Origin: Chryseobacterium sp. C-71
GTDB lineage: Bacteria > Bacteroidota > Bacteroidia > Flavobacteriales > Weeksellaceae
DNA length: 64,000 nucleotides
NCBI RefSeq assembly: GCF_020911865.1
Contig: NZ_CP087131.1
Location: 4,092,001 to 4,156,000, forward strand
Direction: 5' to 3'
Shown: positions 44,438-54,037 of the stretch, in pieces
Position numbering within the stretch: position 1 is the first letter of the stretch
Layout: each line of letters starts with the position of its first letter
Notes under the pieces: generated by a model
Database searches by the model: none
What the model was told of the DNA's origin: nothing
What the model saw: the letters and a program-made list of their open reading frames with translations, nothing else
Translations under genes and position numbers: made by a program

Positions 44438-44992
44438 ATGCTGTATACCATCATCAAGGCGTTGCATATCATTTTTATGGTCAGTTATTTTGCGGGAATT
44501 TTTTATCTCGTGAGAATTTTTGTGTACTATAAAGATACTGATGATTTTGAGGAAGATAAAAAGAGAATCCTCAGAGAACAATATATCTTTATGGCTCGCA
44601 GATTATGGAACATCATTACCGTTCCGGCAGGTGTTATCATGACTGTTTGTGGTTTAATAATGATTTTTCTCAATTCTGCTTTAATGAAAATGCCTTGGTT
44701 TCATTTAAAATTAACTTTTCTGATAGGCTTGGCGTTTTTCCATCATTGGGCTTGGAAAAAATTAAATCAAATTAAAAAGCTGAACGGCGAAACTTTGTCT
44801 ACCTCAAATGTAAAGCTGCGACAAATTAATGAGATAGCAACGTTTATTCTGTTTTTGGTTGTATTTACAGTAATTTTAAAATCTTCCGTAATAGAATATT
44901 GGTGGCAATTAATCACAGGATTTTTCGTTCTGGTATTTTTGATCATGATGACGGTGAAATTGGTCAATAAGAATAAGAAAAGTATAAAGTAA
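44438..44992 (+). CDS. hemJ: Protoporphyrinogen IX oxidase, HemJ type (CopD family membrane protein)
   Basis: HemJ oxidises protoporphyrinogen IX to protoporphyrin IX, the penultimate step of haem synthesis, in bacteria lacking HemG or HemY. The 184-residue protein has four to five membrane helices. Conserved residues are His10 in K-A-L-H-I-I-F, the F-A-G-I-F-Y-L-V-R segment near 20-28, R-R-L-W-N-I-I-T-x-P-A-G near 54-65, and W-F-H-L-K-L near 87. These match HemJ rather than copper-binding CopD. It may be linked in function to the haem-uptake locus at the right end of the window, but no shared control is seen. Confidence 0.85.
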   Translation: MLYTIIKALHIIFMVSYFAGIFYLVRIFVYYKDTDDFEEDKKRILREQYIFMARRLWNIITVPAGVIMTVCGLIMIFLNSALMKMPWFHLKLTFLIGLAFFHHWAWKKLNQIKKLNGETLSTSNVKLRQINEIATFILFLVVFTVILKSSVIEYWWQLITGFFVLVFLIMMTVKLVNKNKKSIK

Positions 44993-45028
44993 AAAGATAA
45001 AAAGTAAAATTAGAATACAAATTTTGTG

Positions 45029-45122
45029 AAGTGAAAACTTTGAGTTCTTTGCTGAGTGGAACGCCTTTGCAAACTTAACATCAGCATGAAAGTAAAAAGC
45101 TTAGCGGACTTTGCGTTAAAAT
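45029..45122 (+). repeat. Dispersed GCTGAGTGGAACGCC...CTTTGCGTTAA element, copy 2
   Basis: Shares GCTGAGTGGAACGCCTTTGC and ACTTTGCGTTAAAA with 17739-17829. It lies between hemJ and gldF and is not coding. Confidence 0.6.
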
Positions 45123-45186
45123 TAATTCAAAATATAATCTTACTACTTTTTGCTTAAAAAAGTAAGTTAAACTTCTAACTAAGAAT

Positions 45187-45915
45187 ATGATAGCAATTTT
45201 TAAAAAAGAACTTTGGAGTTATTTCGGGAACTGGAGTGCGTGGGTGATCATTGCGGCTTTCAGTTTGATAACAACATTGTTTTTGTTTTTTTTCGAGAAC
45301 GATTCTAATATTTTCGACATTGGGCTGGCTTCTTTACAAAGCTATTTTGTTTTAGTGCCTTGGCTTTTGATGTTTATCATTCCGGCATTGTCTATGAAAA
45401 CTTTTGCTGAAGAACAACAAACCGGAACACTGAATTGGCTTTTTTCTCAACCTCTGAAAGTTTCAGAATTGGTTTTCGGGAAATTTCTTTCGGTTTGGGT
45501 AGTCGGAATTTTATGTCTGATTCCTTCACTTATATATCTTTACACCGTTTACGTTTTAGGTGTTCCTGAAGGAAATATTGACTTGGGAATGACGTTCGGA
45601 AGTTATTTTGGACTGATTATTCTGATTGCAACATTTGCAGGAGTCGGGATTTTAGCTTCTTCGCTCTCTCAAAATCAAATCATGGCGTATTTGCTTGGTG
45701 TTTTCATGTGTTTCATTATGTATTTTGGGATTGAGCAGCTGGCGAGTTATAAACTGCTGGGCGGAGCAGATTTCATCCTTCAGAATGTTGGTTTTTATCA
45801 ACATTTCTTAGGCTTCACAAGAGGTTTGATCGATTTTAAAGATGTCGCTTATTTTGTATTTGTCATCGGTCTTACATTAGCATTGTCTAATCATTTTATC
45901 ACTAAAAAGAAGTAA
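45187..45915 (+). CDS. gldF: Gliding motility ABC transporter permease GldF
   Basis: GldF is the membrane permease of the GldA-GldF-GldG ABC transporter, needed for gliding in Flavobacterium johnsoniae. The 242-residue protein has six membrane helices, with the N-terminal K-K-E-L-W-S-Y-F motif, P-A-L-S-M-K-T-F-A-E-E-Q-Q-T-G-T near residue 61 and the Q-P-L-K-V-S-E-L-V-F-G-K-F motif near 91, typical of ABC-2 permeases in this family. The gldG start follows after four bases. The ATPase gene gldA is not in the window, as is usual in this group. Confidence 0.92.
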   Translation: MIAIFKKELWSYFGNWSAWVIIAAFSLITTLFLFFFENDSNIFDIGLASLQSYFVLVPWLLMFIIPALSMKTFAEEQQTGTLNWLFSQPLKVSELVFGKFLSVWVVGILCLIPSLIYLYTVYVLGVPEGNIDLGMTFGSYFGLIILIATFAGVGILASSLSQNQIMAYLLGVFMCFIMYFGIEQLASYKLLGGADFILQNVGFYQHFLGFTRGLIDFKDVAYFVFVIGLTLALSNHFITKKK

Positions 45916-45919
45916 AAAC

Positions 45920-47587
45920 ATGAAGAAGATATCCTTAAAATCTCCGTTCGGAATTTTACTGTTTGTAATTTTACCTTTAAGCATCATCCTGATGTTTTCA
46001 GGAATTCGACTGGATTTAACCAAAGAAAAAAGATATACACTTTCTGAAAGCACTGTTAAAATTTTAGAATCGATTAAAAAGCCTGTAACGGTAGATGTTT
46101 ATCTTGAAGGAGATTTCCCTGCAAGCTTTAAACAATTGCAGAGCGAGACGAGATTTATGCTCGAAGAGTTTAGAAAAATCAATCCTAAAATAGATTTTAA
46201 ATTTATAGATCCCATCAAAACCAAAATGTCTCAGGATACTTTGATGGCAATGGGAATGCAGCCTTCTGTGCTTCCGGATAATAAAGATGGAAAGATTACC
46301 CAGATTTATCTGTTTCCTTATGCAGTCGTGAAACACGGTCAGAACGGAGCTTCAATTCCGTTGGTTGTGCAGCAGGCAAACATCAATGCAGATGAACAAA
46401 TAAGAAAATCGATTGAAAATTTAGAATATAATTTAGTTTCGAATATCAAATCGGTTTCTACCAATCAAAGGAAAAAAGTTGGAATTTTGGTGAATCAGGA
46501 CGAGTTGAGACCTGAAGAATTTCAGGGTTTTATGAATCTGGCTTTGGAAAGTTATGATGCAGGTCCTGTAATTCCAAAAAACAATGTGGAACTTACTTTG
46601 GCAGATTTACCATTATTAAAGCAAATGAGCGCTTTGGTCATCGCAAAACCTCGAAAGGCATTTACAGACAACGAGAAACTAATTCTTGATCAATATATCA
46701 TGAATGGCGGGAAAACGTTATGGATGATTGATGCTGTGAATGCTGAAATGGATACACTGACAAAATCAAAAAAAGTAATGCCATTCCCGGTTGATATCAA
46801 TATGACCGATTTTTTCTTCAATTATGGTTTGAGAATCAATCCTGCTTTGGTCAAGGATGTGAAGAAATTTGCTTTGTTGAAATTGGTGACCGGTGAAGTA
46901 GGAGGGAATCCTCAATATACAAGTCTTCCTTGGCCATATTTTCCTTTGGGAATTGCTGAAAACAACAATCCGATTACCAAAAATATTAATCCTGTAAAGT
47001 TTGAATTTCCGACTTCTATCGATACCTTGGGTGGAAAGAAATTTAAAACCAATGTTCTTTTTGAATCAAGCGAGAGAACTTTATTAAAGCAGGTTCCGAA
47101 CTATGTTGAATTAAACGAAATTGCCAGCGTCGACAGCCTAGGACAAATGGAAAAGCCAAGCACGCCAAAGATTTTTGCCGTTGCATTAGAAGGGAAATTC
47201 TCATCTGCATACGCATCACGAATAGAAAGACAGTCGTATCCTGGTTTTAAAGCAAAAAGTCCGGAAAATAAAATGATTGTCATTGCAGATGGTGATGTGG
47301 GAAGAAATAAAACCCATAAAGGCGAAGCTTTACCTCTTGGAGTTGACCGTTTGACCGACGAACAGTTTGGTAACGAACAGTTTCTCAGAAATGCCTTAGA
47401 TTACCTTCTCGACGACAGCAATCTGATGGAACTGAGAAACAGAAACATTGAAGAAAGACTTCTGGACCGGCACAGAATTAGCGAAGAAAAAGCAAACTGG
47501 CAGTGGTTTAATTTACTGCTTCCTTTAGCGATCATCGGGCTTTTGGGAGGTTTGTTTTTCTGGTTAAGAAAAAAGAAATTTGGATAA
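45920..47587 (+). CDS. gldG: Gliding motility ABC transporter accessory protein GldG
   Basis: GldG partners GldF. The 555-residue protein has an N-terminal membrane anchor (about 10-30), a large extracytoplasmic domain of the ABC-type uncharacterised/IFT52-like family (R-Y-T-L-S-E-S-T near residue 36, I-D-P near 92), and a C-terminal membrane helix (about 528-549) followed by basic residues. It starts four bases after gldF, so the two are an operon, closed by the terminator at 47594. The presence of several T9SS cargo proteins in the same window agrees with a working gliding/secretion apparatus, though gldFG are not strictly required for T9SS in all species. Confidence 0.92.
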   Translation: MKKISLKSPFGILLFVILPLSIILMFSGIRLDLTKEKRYTLSESTVKILESIKKPVTVDVYLEGDFPASFKQLQSETRFMLEEFRKINPKIDFKFIDPIKTKMSQDTLMAMGMQPSVLPDNKDGKITQIYLFPYAVVKHGQNGASIPLVVQQANINADEQIRKSIENLEYNLVSNIKSVSTNQRKKVGILVNQDELRPEEFQGFMNLALESYDAGPVIPKNNVELTLADLPLLKQMSALVIAKPRKAFTDNEKLILDQYIMNGGKTLWMIDAVNAEMDTLTKSKKVMPFPVDINMTDFFFNYGLRINPALVKDVKKFALLKLVTGEVGGNPQYTSLPWPYFPLGIAENNNPITKNINPVKFEFPTSIDTLGGKKFKTNVLFESSERTLLKQVPNYVELNEIASVDSLGQMEKPSTPKIFAVALEGKFSSAYASRIERQSYPGFKAKSPENKMIVIADGDVGRNKTHKGEALPLGVDRLTDEQFGNEQFLRNALDYLLDDSNLMELRNRNIEERLLDRHRISEEKANWQWFNLLLPLAIIGLLGGLFFWLRKKKFG

Positions 47588-47593
47588 AAATAG

Positions 47594-47623
47594 AAAAGAG
47601 AAACATAGGTTTCTCTTTTTTTA
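47594..47623 (+). terminator. Rho-independent terminator of gldFG
   Basis: AAGAGAAAC and GTTTCTCTT pair around ATAG, then seven T. Confidence 0.85.
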
Positions 47624-47737
47624 TTATTCTTTTCAACTTTTTTACATTCTTTTCGAATGACCTGCTTAATTATCTATAGGCTGTATTCAAATTTAAAAAA
47701 GCATTATTAAAATAACTCTTTTAAATCATTAGAATTT

Positions 47738-48592
47738 TTACTTGCTCAAATCATAAACAGGCTCAACCTTATAACCGGCTTCTCTAAGTTGAGTAACCAA
47801 ACCGCATTTTCCGGTGAGATGAGCATATCCCACAGCAATGAAGCTCTTTTTCTCAGCAATATTTTTTTCTATAATTGGCAGCCAAACCGCATTTCTCGAG
47901 CTGATAATTACGGTTTCTGCGCATTCAGAACCCAACTGATAATCTAATTTTTGTTTTTTGTATGCTTCTGCCATGCTGCAAAGCGTTTGGGTTTCCCGCT
48001 TCATTTTGATGTTATCTAGCCAGGTGTAGATTTCTTTTTTCACATCTTTCCATTCTGTGCGGTCGGTTTTATTGATGTAAGATGTCATCAGGTCATTACT
48101 TTCTAAACCCAAAACTTCAACAGAATTTTTCTTAGCCATTTTTATGAGATAGCTATCAAATACTTTGGAGGTATCGGTGGGTCTTATTGTACCACATTGC
48201 GTTTCATAGTAGATTTGTTCAAGTTTTAGACGCAGTTCGGGAGGTGATAGTTTAGAAACAGGGACAGCCCAGTTTTTTGCGATCTCTTCTAAATCTTTCA
48301 GGTATTTTTTACTGAGTTTTTCTTTATAACTAAAATTTTCAAGTCGCGTATTAAGAAAACTTGCTAATTTTTCACCGGTATCAATATTTTCAAAAATAGC
48401 GAGTTGTGAAGACTGGAGCGCACGCGTCACGGTTTTCAGAGAATCTACATAAGAATTTCCCATCTGATGGTATGTTCCCAAAAGATAGGAAGTGTGAGGC
48501 TTTCCTTCTTTTTTTATCGTCCATAAGATGGTGTTTTGTGCTAGCGCAAAACTTACTGATAAAAGAAGAAAAAGTAATGTTGTTTTTTTCAT
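47738..48592 (-). CDS. TraB/GumN family protein
   Basis: A 284-residue exported protein with signal peptide (about 18 residues, ending F-A-L-A-Q). It shows the family motifs W-T-I-K-K...S-Y-L-L-G-T-Y-H near residue 25-42, V-L-G-L-E-S near 158, and F-I-A-V-G-Y-A-H-L near 254-262. The two G-x-x-H motifs and the Glu resemble the metal-binding residues of the TIKI/TraB protease-like superfamily. In Bacteroidetes these proteins are periplasmic or surface-located and of unknown substrate. It converges with gldFG and is not part of an obvious operon. Confidence 0.85.
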   Translation of the reverse strand: MKKTTLLFLLLSVSFALAQNTILWTIKKEGKPHTSYLLGTYHQMGNSYVDSLKTVTRALQSSQLAIFENIDTGEKLASFLNTRLENFSYKEKLSKKYLKDLEEIAKNWAVPVSKLSPPELRLKLEQIYYETQCGTIRPTDTSKVFDSYLIKMAKKNSVEVLGLESNDLMTSYINKTDRTEWKDVKKEIYTWLDNIKMKRETQTLCSMAEAYKKQKLDYQLGSECAETVIISSRNAVWLPIIEKNIAEKKSFIAVGYAHLTGKCGLVTQLREAGYKVEPVYDLSK

Positions 48593-48812
48593 TTTTGTCT
48601 ACTGCTATTTCAATTAAACATGAAAAATTTGTTTTAAACTCCTGAGTTTTTATTTCTAAAGAGTTATTTCCAAACATAATTTAATTTGTTATTTAGTTTT
48701 TGTTTAAAATACAAAGCAATTCAAATATAGAAAATGCAAACAAAAAATCACAAGCAAAAGAAAAATTATTTCGAACGAATCAGTTTTAAATTTAAAAACC
48801 ATCAACAACTAC

Positions 48813-51131
48813 TTAAAGCCTGTCCGATGTTTCATTCACCGTATTCTGCTTATAATTTGATTTGAGCAGCTTTCCGAAATTATATTTTACAGCAAAAGAT
48901 AGAGTAGGTGTGTTTCCAAAAAAAGTTCCTGTAGAAGACATTTGGTTATAGCTCATTTTCTGGATGTAATTCATTTGATTAAAAACATCATTATAACGAA
49001 GCGTAAAATCAAAATTTGAAACTGAGGAAGTAAGACCAAGGTTTACAAGACACATGGCGTTCACTTCATACAATCCTGCTGTGCGTTGTGTGATGTAAGA
49101 GCCATCAAGCAGAAAAGATAAATGCTTCAACAAAGTAAACGTGTTGTTGGTGGAGAGATAAAGGTAAGGCGTAGATTTTTTAATGACCGCTAAAGAATCT
49201 TCGGTTTTATCATAATTTAAAGACAAACTGTTTTGTGAAGTCCATTTTTTCCATTCAATTGGGAAGTCCAGACCTACATTTGCACCAAATTCTTTATCAA
49301 AATTAACCATCGTAAACTTTGAAATATTTCTGCTTTCATCATAAACCAAAGTATAACCAATCGGATTTTTACTGGTGTAAAAAGATGCATTCAAAGACCA
49401 TTTCTTCAGATTACTTGTGAAAGAAATCGTGTTCGTATAAGTTGGAACCAAATCAGGATTTCCTACATATTCTACATACGGACTTCCGTATAATCCGCCG
49501 GCAGCAAGATTTCCATAGTTGGGTCTTGAAATGCTTTTTCTGAAGTTTAATGTGTACGTATAATCTTCACTTTGCTTAAAATTTACTTCAGCATTGGGAA
49601 ACCAGTCCACATAATCTCTTTCGATTTTAGTTTCATTAATAACCGGTTCAAAACCTTTAGTAGAAGTGGTTTCCATTCTTATTCCACCTTTAAGATCCCA
49701 TTTATTGATATCCAAACCAAAATTGGCATACGATGCTAAATTACTTTCTTTAAATTGATATTTATAATATTCAATTGCCTGATTATTCCGGTAATCGGTG
49801 GTGTTGTCTGTATTGGTTTCGGCGCTAGTATAGCTTCCTCCCAATTCTAAAATATGTTTTTCATCAAATTTCTTTTCAAAATCAATTCTCCCGGAATACA
49901 CGTTCCCAGAATACAGTCGACTACGAAATTGACTGAATTCATACCCTGAATTATTAATATCGTTGTAAAAAATGTAGTCGACATTATTACTTTCTCTAGT
50001 GTATTGCAATCCGGTAAAAATATTGGCATCCCAATTCGTTAATTTTTTATTGTAATTAAATATCGAATTGATGGTTGACCGTTTACTGTCCTGCTGATTC
50101 AGTGTTTTGATGTAAGAAGAATTTCCTTTTTCAGAATATAACGTGTTGGTATTATTATCACCTTTATCTGGTCTGAAATTACTGTTGACCGTTAAAGTAA
50201 TATAGTCTCCATCATTCAATTCATGATATAAACTTCCTCCAAAAATCGTTTGTGGACGTTTGGTAATCGAGGTAATCACATAATCAGAATAAATATTTTT
50301 GCTGGGTACCGAATATTCAAAACCATTGCTCTCCCAATGATTGATCTGGTTGTATGCGGCATTGAGTTTCCACTCTGTTTTATTTTTTTTCTGCTGATAA
50401 TTTGCAGTGAAATGATTTCTGAATCGTTTTTGAAAAGTCGCCGTCTCAGAAATGCTGAGCTGAGCACCATCTTTTCTGCTTTTTTTAAGATTGATCTTAA
50501 TGACAGCTTTCCCTTCAGACTCATATTTTACGGATGGATTTCTGATAATTTCTACAGATTTGATGTCGTCCACGGCAATTCCCGATAAAGTGGCAAAATT
50601 TACTCTTTGGTTGTCAACATACAGTAACGGAACACCCTTTCCGACAAATGAAAGCCCTTCGCCATTGGCATCCATCATTACAAAAGGTAATTTTGATAAT
50701 AATTCTGTAGAGGTTGGTAATTTATTGAGCGGAGAATTGGCGACCTCTAAAGTGATGTTCCCGTTTTCAACTTTGAAATTACTCTTCTTTCCGACGAGAT
50801 TAACTTCCTCAATCTGTTGAACTTTTGGGTCGTAAATAATTTTTAAATCTAAATTTTTATCTAAATAAAATTGTTTTTCTTTCTGAGCGGTTTCATCCGA
50901 AGAGATTTGAAGATAATAATAGTTTGACTGTAATTGATGAAATTCGAATTTTGTATTCTGAGTGAGAGTAGATTTCACCAAATGATTTTCAGAATCAAAT
51001 AAATAAACCATAATGGGTGAAGGCAGTTTTTCCTGATTATGATTGATAAGTATCCCGTTGATACTTAAATTTTGCTGAGCAAAAGCGTTAATGATACAAA
51101 AGAATAATAAGAATAGAAATTTGAATTTCAT
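48813..51131 (-). CDS. TonB-dependent receptor / outer membrane beta-barrel family protein
   Basis: A 772-residue outer-membrane protein. After the signal peptide (MKFKFLFLLFFCIINAFA) comes a carboxypeptidase-regulatory-like beta domain (about 25-110), then a plug (about 120-225, with P-T-S-T-E-L-L-S-K-L-P and V-L-L-Y-V-D-N-Q-R, D-D-I-K-S-V-E-I-I-R-N-P-S), and a C-terminal barrel of the OMP_b-brl_3 type ending with an aromatic. The substrate is unknown. The TTG at 51152 would add seven residues before the true signal peptide, so the ATG at 51131 is used. It is followed upstream by an unrelated lipoprotein gene on the same strand, 156 bp away. Confidence 0.88.
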   Translation of the reverse strand: MKFKFLFLLFFCIINAFAQQNLSINGILINHNQEKLPSPIMVYLFDSENHLVKSTLTQNTKFEFHQLQSNYYYLQISSDETAQKEKQFYLDKNLDLKIIYDPKVQQIEEVNLVGKKSNFKVENGNITLEVANSPLNKLPTSTELLSKLPFVMMDANGEGLSFVGKGVPLLYVDNQRVNFATLSGIAVDDIKSVEIIRNPSVKYESEGKAVIKINLKKSRKDGAQLSISETATFQKRFRNHFTANYQQKKNKTEWKLNAAYNQINHWESNGFEYSVPSKNIYSDYVITSITKRPQTIFGGSLYHELNDGDYITLTVNSNFRPDKGDNNTNTLYSEKGNSSYIKTLNQQDSKRSTINSIFNYNKKLTNWDANIFTGLQYTRESNNVDYIFYNDINNSGYEFSQFRSRLYSGNVYSGRIDFEKKFDEKHILELGGSYTSAETNTDNTTDYRNNQAIEYYKYQFKESNLASYANFGLDINKWDLKGGIRMETTSTKGFEPVINETKIERDYVDWFPNAEVNFKQSEDYTYTLNFRKSISRPNYGNLAAGGLYGSPYVEYVGNPDLVPTYTNTISFTSNLKKWSLNASFYTSKNPIGYTLVYDESRNISKFTMVNFDKEFGANVGLDFPIEWKKWTSQNSLSLNYDKTEDSLAVIKKSTPYLYLSTNNTFTLLKHLSFLLDGSYITQRTAGLYEVNAMCLVNLGLTSSVSNFDFTLRYNDVFNQMNYIQKMSYNQMSSTGTFFGNTPTLSFAVKYNFGKLLKSNYKQNTVNETSDRL

Positions 51132-51287
51132 GTTAGTTTTTAGATAGAACAAATGGATGAGGTTGGATATTACATCTTGTGGTGAATTTATTTGGTTTTA
51201 AAGTGAAAGTAATATAATTTCAATCGAATAATAAACTTAATGTGTAAACCTTAATTCAACTGAGGCAAAATCTTCGTTGTCAAGTTT

Positions 51288-51848
51288 TCAGCTTTTGCCT
51301 CCAAATTTTTTAAAAAATGACTTTCTTCCTTTATCATCATAAACAAAAGGATTTGAAAATGTTTCGTCCCATTTGTTTTTGATGGTCGCAAAGTCGCTAC
51401 CAATAAATTTTTCAAGATCTTTTTTATTTACTAAAATTGAATAATTTGTTCCTTTGTAAGGTAATAAAATAGAAACAGTATCGATATAGTCAAGCTTTTT
51501 CATAATTCTTACCGAACCATCAACAAGAGCTTTTTCTATTGCGTCACCACTTTCCCAATAAGCATTCAACTCAGTTTTTGACAGTCCTGATTGTGGATTT
51601 AATTCTTTATATTCTTCGTAATCCTTTACGTATGTAATTTTTGCAAATTTGCTATCAAGTTCAACGTTCTTAATGGAACCACCAGCTCTTAGTCTTGAGG
51701 CTTCAAGTTCTAGATTCGAGAGTTTTTCATTTTTTGGTTGTTCTATTTCAATATTTTCTGTGTTTTTTGATTTCTTTTGTTTTGATTGTTCTCCACAGCT
51801 CAGTAGTATCAAAGAAAAGATTGTTATTGTATAGATATGTTTTTTCAT
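51288..51848 (-). CDS. Predicted lipoprotein of unknown function
   Basis: A 186-residue protein with a signal peptide ending in the lipobox L-L-S-C (Cys18). A lysine-rich, glutamine-rich linker spans about 19-45. The rest is a mixed alpha/beta domain with W-E-S-G-D-A-I-E-K-A, L-P-Y-K-G-T-N-Y-S-I-L-V-N-K and a basic C-terminus (G-R-K-S-F-F-K-K-F-G-G-K-S). I do not recognise the family. It lies upstream of, and on the same strand as, the TonB-dependent receptor gene, so a shared transcript is possible. Confidence 0.7.
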   Translation of the reverse strand: MKKHIYTITIFSLILLSCGEQSKQKKSKNTENIEIEQPKNEKLSNLELEASRLRAGGSIKNVELDSKFAKITYVKDYEEYKELNPQSGLSKTELNAYWESGDAIEKALVDGSVRIMKKLDYIDTVSILLPYKGTNYSILVNKKDLEKFIGSDFATIKNKWDETFSNPFVYDDKGRKSFFKKFGGKS

Positions 51849-52186
51849 TTTATAAATAATTTATGCTTGTAAATACTTTTATTTAATCTTTGTTTCACAC
51901 AATGTGCAAATTCAAATATAAAATCAAATATATATAAAAAGCCAATAAAAAATCATTCACAAAAGAAATCGCTTTTCAACAATCATCAATTTTCCAATTT
52001 ATAACGAGTTAAATCGCATCTCGATAGAGAAAATATCTTAAATCTCATTTTTTTCACTTTCTTATCCTATGTTAATGACTCAAACCATAAATTTTTCCGA
52101 GGTTTGCACAGTTAAAAATAATAAAACGGTATTTTTGCTGTTTAGTAAAGCAATACTTAATCAATAACAAAATTAAATTTTAAAAA
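51849..52186. other. Intergenic region between divergent genes
   Basis: AT-rich, 338 bp, no coding potential seen. Apart from the -7 box at 52130 and ordinary A/T runs I find no repeat, hairpin or RNA gene. Confidence 0.6.
52130..52137 (+). promoter_or_regulatory. -7 promoter element of the YceI gene
   Basis: TATTTTTG fits TAnnTTTG; a TTTG lies at 52103-52106, with a spacer of 23 bases that is longer than usual. The leader would be about 42 bases. Confidence 0.5.
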
Positions 52187-52864
52187 ATGAAAAAAATCAG
52201 TGTAATCGCTTTAGCAGGTATGGGTCTTTTATTGGCTTCTTGTGGAGACAAAAAAACAGAAACTGCAACTGCAGGTCAAGAGCAAACTGTTGCTGAAAAG
52301 AAAGGTGATGTTTTAGCAGTTGATGTTGCGGCATCTAAAGTAAACTGGAAAGCTTTCCACAAAGGAGGTATGGCACCACGTTGGGGAACTCTTGCGATCA
52401 CGTCAGGCGAATTATCTGTTGCTGATAACCAATTGGCTTCTGGAGAATTCGTAATTGATATGAAATCAATCAAAGTAGATCCGGCTTCTGTTACTGAGAA
52501 AGATAAAAAATCTACAGATCTTGAAGGTCACTTGAAGAATGAAGATTTCTTCAATGTTGAAAAATTTCCGACTGCTGATTTTAAAATCACTAAAGTTGAA
52601 GATTTGGCAACACCTGGAGCAGACGCTGTAGCAGGAGCTAACAAAACCGTAAGCGGAAACCTTACTTTGTTGGGTAAAACAATGAATGTTACTTTCCCTG
52701 CTAAAGTAGATGTAGTAGATAAATCAGCAAATATTGCGGCTAAATTTACAGTAAACCGTGCAGACTGGGGAATCAAATTCGGAACTTCTGAAGCAGATCC
52801 TGCAGAATGGATGATCAGCAAAGACATCGAAATTGATATTGATGTGAAAGCTGCAAAAAAATAG
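52187..52864 (+). CDS. YceI family lipoprotein
   Basis: A 225-residue lipoprotein: the signal peptide ends L-L-A-S-C (Cys19), followed by a Thr/Glu-rich linker (20-45). Residues of about 45-222 form the YceI lipocalin-like barrel, which binds isoprenoid chains in characterised members. Family motifs are S-K-V-N-W-K-A-F-H-K near 52, G-H-L-K-N-E-D-F-F-N-V-E-K-F-P near 109, G-N-L-T-L-L-G-K-T near 155 and F-T-V-N-R-A-D-W-G-I-K-F near 190. A stress-related or lipid-carrier role is the usual guess. It has its own promoter and a strong terminator. Confidence 0.92.
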   Translation: MKKISVIALAGMGLLLASCGDKKTETATAGQEQTVAEKKGDVLAVDVAASKVNWKAFHKGGMAPRWGTLAITSGELSVADNQLASGEFVIDMKSIKVDPASVTEKDKKSTDLEGHLKNEDFFNVEKFPTADFKITKVEDLATPGADAVAGANKTVSGNLTLLGKTMNVTFPAKVDVVDKSANIAAKFTVNRADWGIKFGTSEADPAEWMISKDIEIDIDVKAAKK

Positions 52865-52888
52865 TCAGCATACAAAATACATAAGAAA

Positions 52889-52916
52889 AACATCTGCCTC
52901 GGCGGATGTTTTTTTG
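52889..52916 (+). terminator. Rho-independent terminator of the YceI gene
   Basis: AACATCTGCC and GGCGGATGTT pair (one T-G pair) with a very tight loop, then a T run. Confidence 0.85.
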
Positions 52917-52932
52917 TTTTGTAATCATATTT

Positions 52933-53841
52933 CTATAAATTGATCAGATCTGAAAGAAGGTTTTCAGGATTGTATTCATAATCTTTTGGAAGTTCCATTC
53001 CGTATAAAAAATGTCCAAAATATAACGGAGGCAAACCTACGGATTTTCTTCTTTTATCAAGATTTTTTATGTCATCATAAGTTTGATTCATGCTTAATCT
53101 ACCAATATTACCAAGATCGTAGATTGCAGGCGCTTGTAGATTACCTGTACTAGCAGTAAATTCTTCAAAATCAACGAAGAAATTTTTATTGACATTACCT
53201 TTTTCAATTTCTTTCTGTATAAAAGGTTTAAAAAAGTCCCATACATAATGATTTTCTTTATAATAACCACGATGATGCCAAAGTAACACCCATGCCCTCG
53301 GTTCCCAACCATTTTTAATGGTAAGTTCTTTTAATGTTATGATATTGATTGAATCTATTTTGTTGGCTAATTCTTGGAAAATATTTTCTTCTTCTCTAAT
53401 TAGCTGATCTTTAGCGATGAGACTTTGAATTTCCATGTACGCTTTTGGATTCTTGAGTTCTCGGAAATATTGGTTTTCCAATTCGTCGTACTGCGCCAAA
53501 ACTTCTTTCATTTCTTCAGAATCTTGATAGGGTTTTAAACTTTTAAAACTTTTAATGAAATCTAATGGAGCTTGCTGCTTAGTAATACTTTTAATAAGAA
53601 GATCTTTTGCAATCTTTCTTTCATTAATTTTAAATGCAATGGAAGCCGCTTTAAGATAATCATCGCTTTCGATTTTGGAATTAAAATTTATAGCTTTCAA
53701 ATAACATTCAAGAGCTTTTTTGTCATTTTTTTGTTTAGCATAATATTCCGCTAAGTAGATCTGCTTTTGAGATTTAAATACATTTTGCGAAAAAATGATC
53801 TGAAATGTGAAAAAAAGTAATAATGTAAGTATTTTATTCAT
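52933..53841 (-). CDS. Exported protein with TPR-like N-terminus, unknown function
   Basis: A 302-residue protein with signal peptide (MNKILTLLLFFTFQIIFSQ). Residues of about 25-95 form one or two tetratricopeptide-like helical pairs (Y-L-A-E-Y-Y-A-K-Q-K-N-D-K-K-A-L-E-C-Y, then L-K-A-A-S-I-A-F-K-I). The C-terminal half has W-V-L-L-W-H-H-R-G-Y-Y and a K-R-R-K-S-V-G-L-P-P-L-Y-F-G motif. The second half faintly resembles DUF6624-type proteins, but I am not certain. It converges with the YceI gene. No operon partner is seen. Confidence 0.65.
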   Translation of the reverse strand: MNKILTLLLFFTFQIIFSQNVFKSQKQIYLAEYYAKQKNDKKALECYLKAINFNSKIESDDYLKAASIAFKINERKIAKDLLIKSITKQQAPLDFIKSFKSLKPYQDSEEMKEVLAQYDELENQYFRELKNPKAYMEIQSLIAKDQLIREEENIFQELANKIDSINIITLKELTIKNGWEPRAWVLLWHHRGYYKENHYVWDFFKPFIQKEIEKGNVNKNFFVDFEEFTASTGNLQAPAIYDLGNIGRLSMNQTYDDIKNLDKRRKSVGLPPLYFGHFLYGMELPKDYEYNPENLLSDLINL

Positions 53842-54037
53842 CTTTGAAGTGTTTTGTCAAAGATAATGCAAATTTAAGTTGGAGAAAAAAAAGTAAAGCT
53901 TCTCTTTAAAATTATTGTATATTTTTTTATTCTTCACAATGAAAAGCAGTTTGGCTTTCCTGTAAATGAAACAGAAAGTTTGAAAAAAATGAATTCAAAT
54001 AAAATTTCTGCAATGATTTCAAAAATCAACATAGTTA

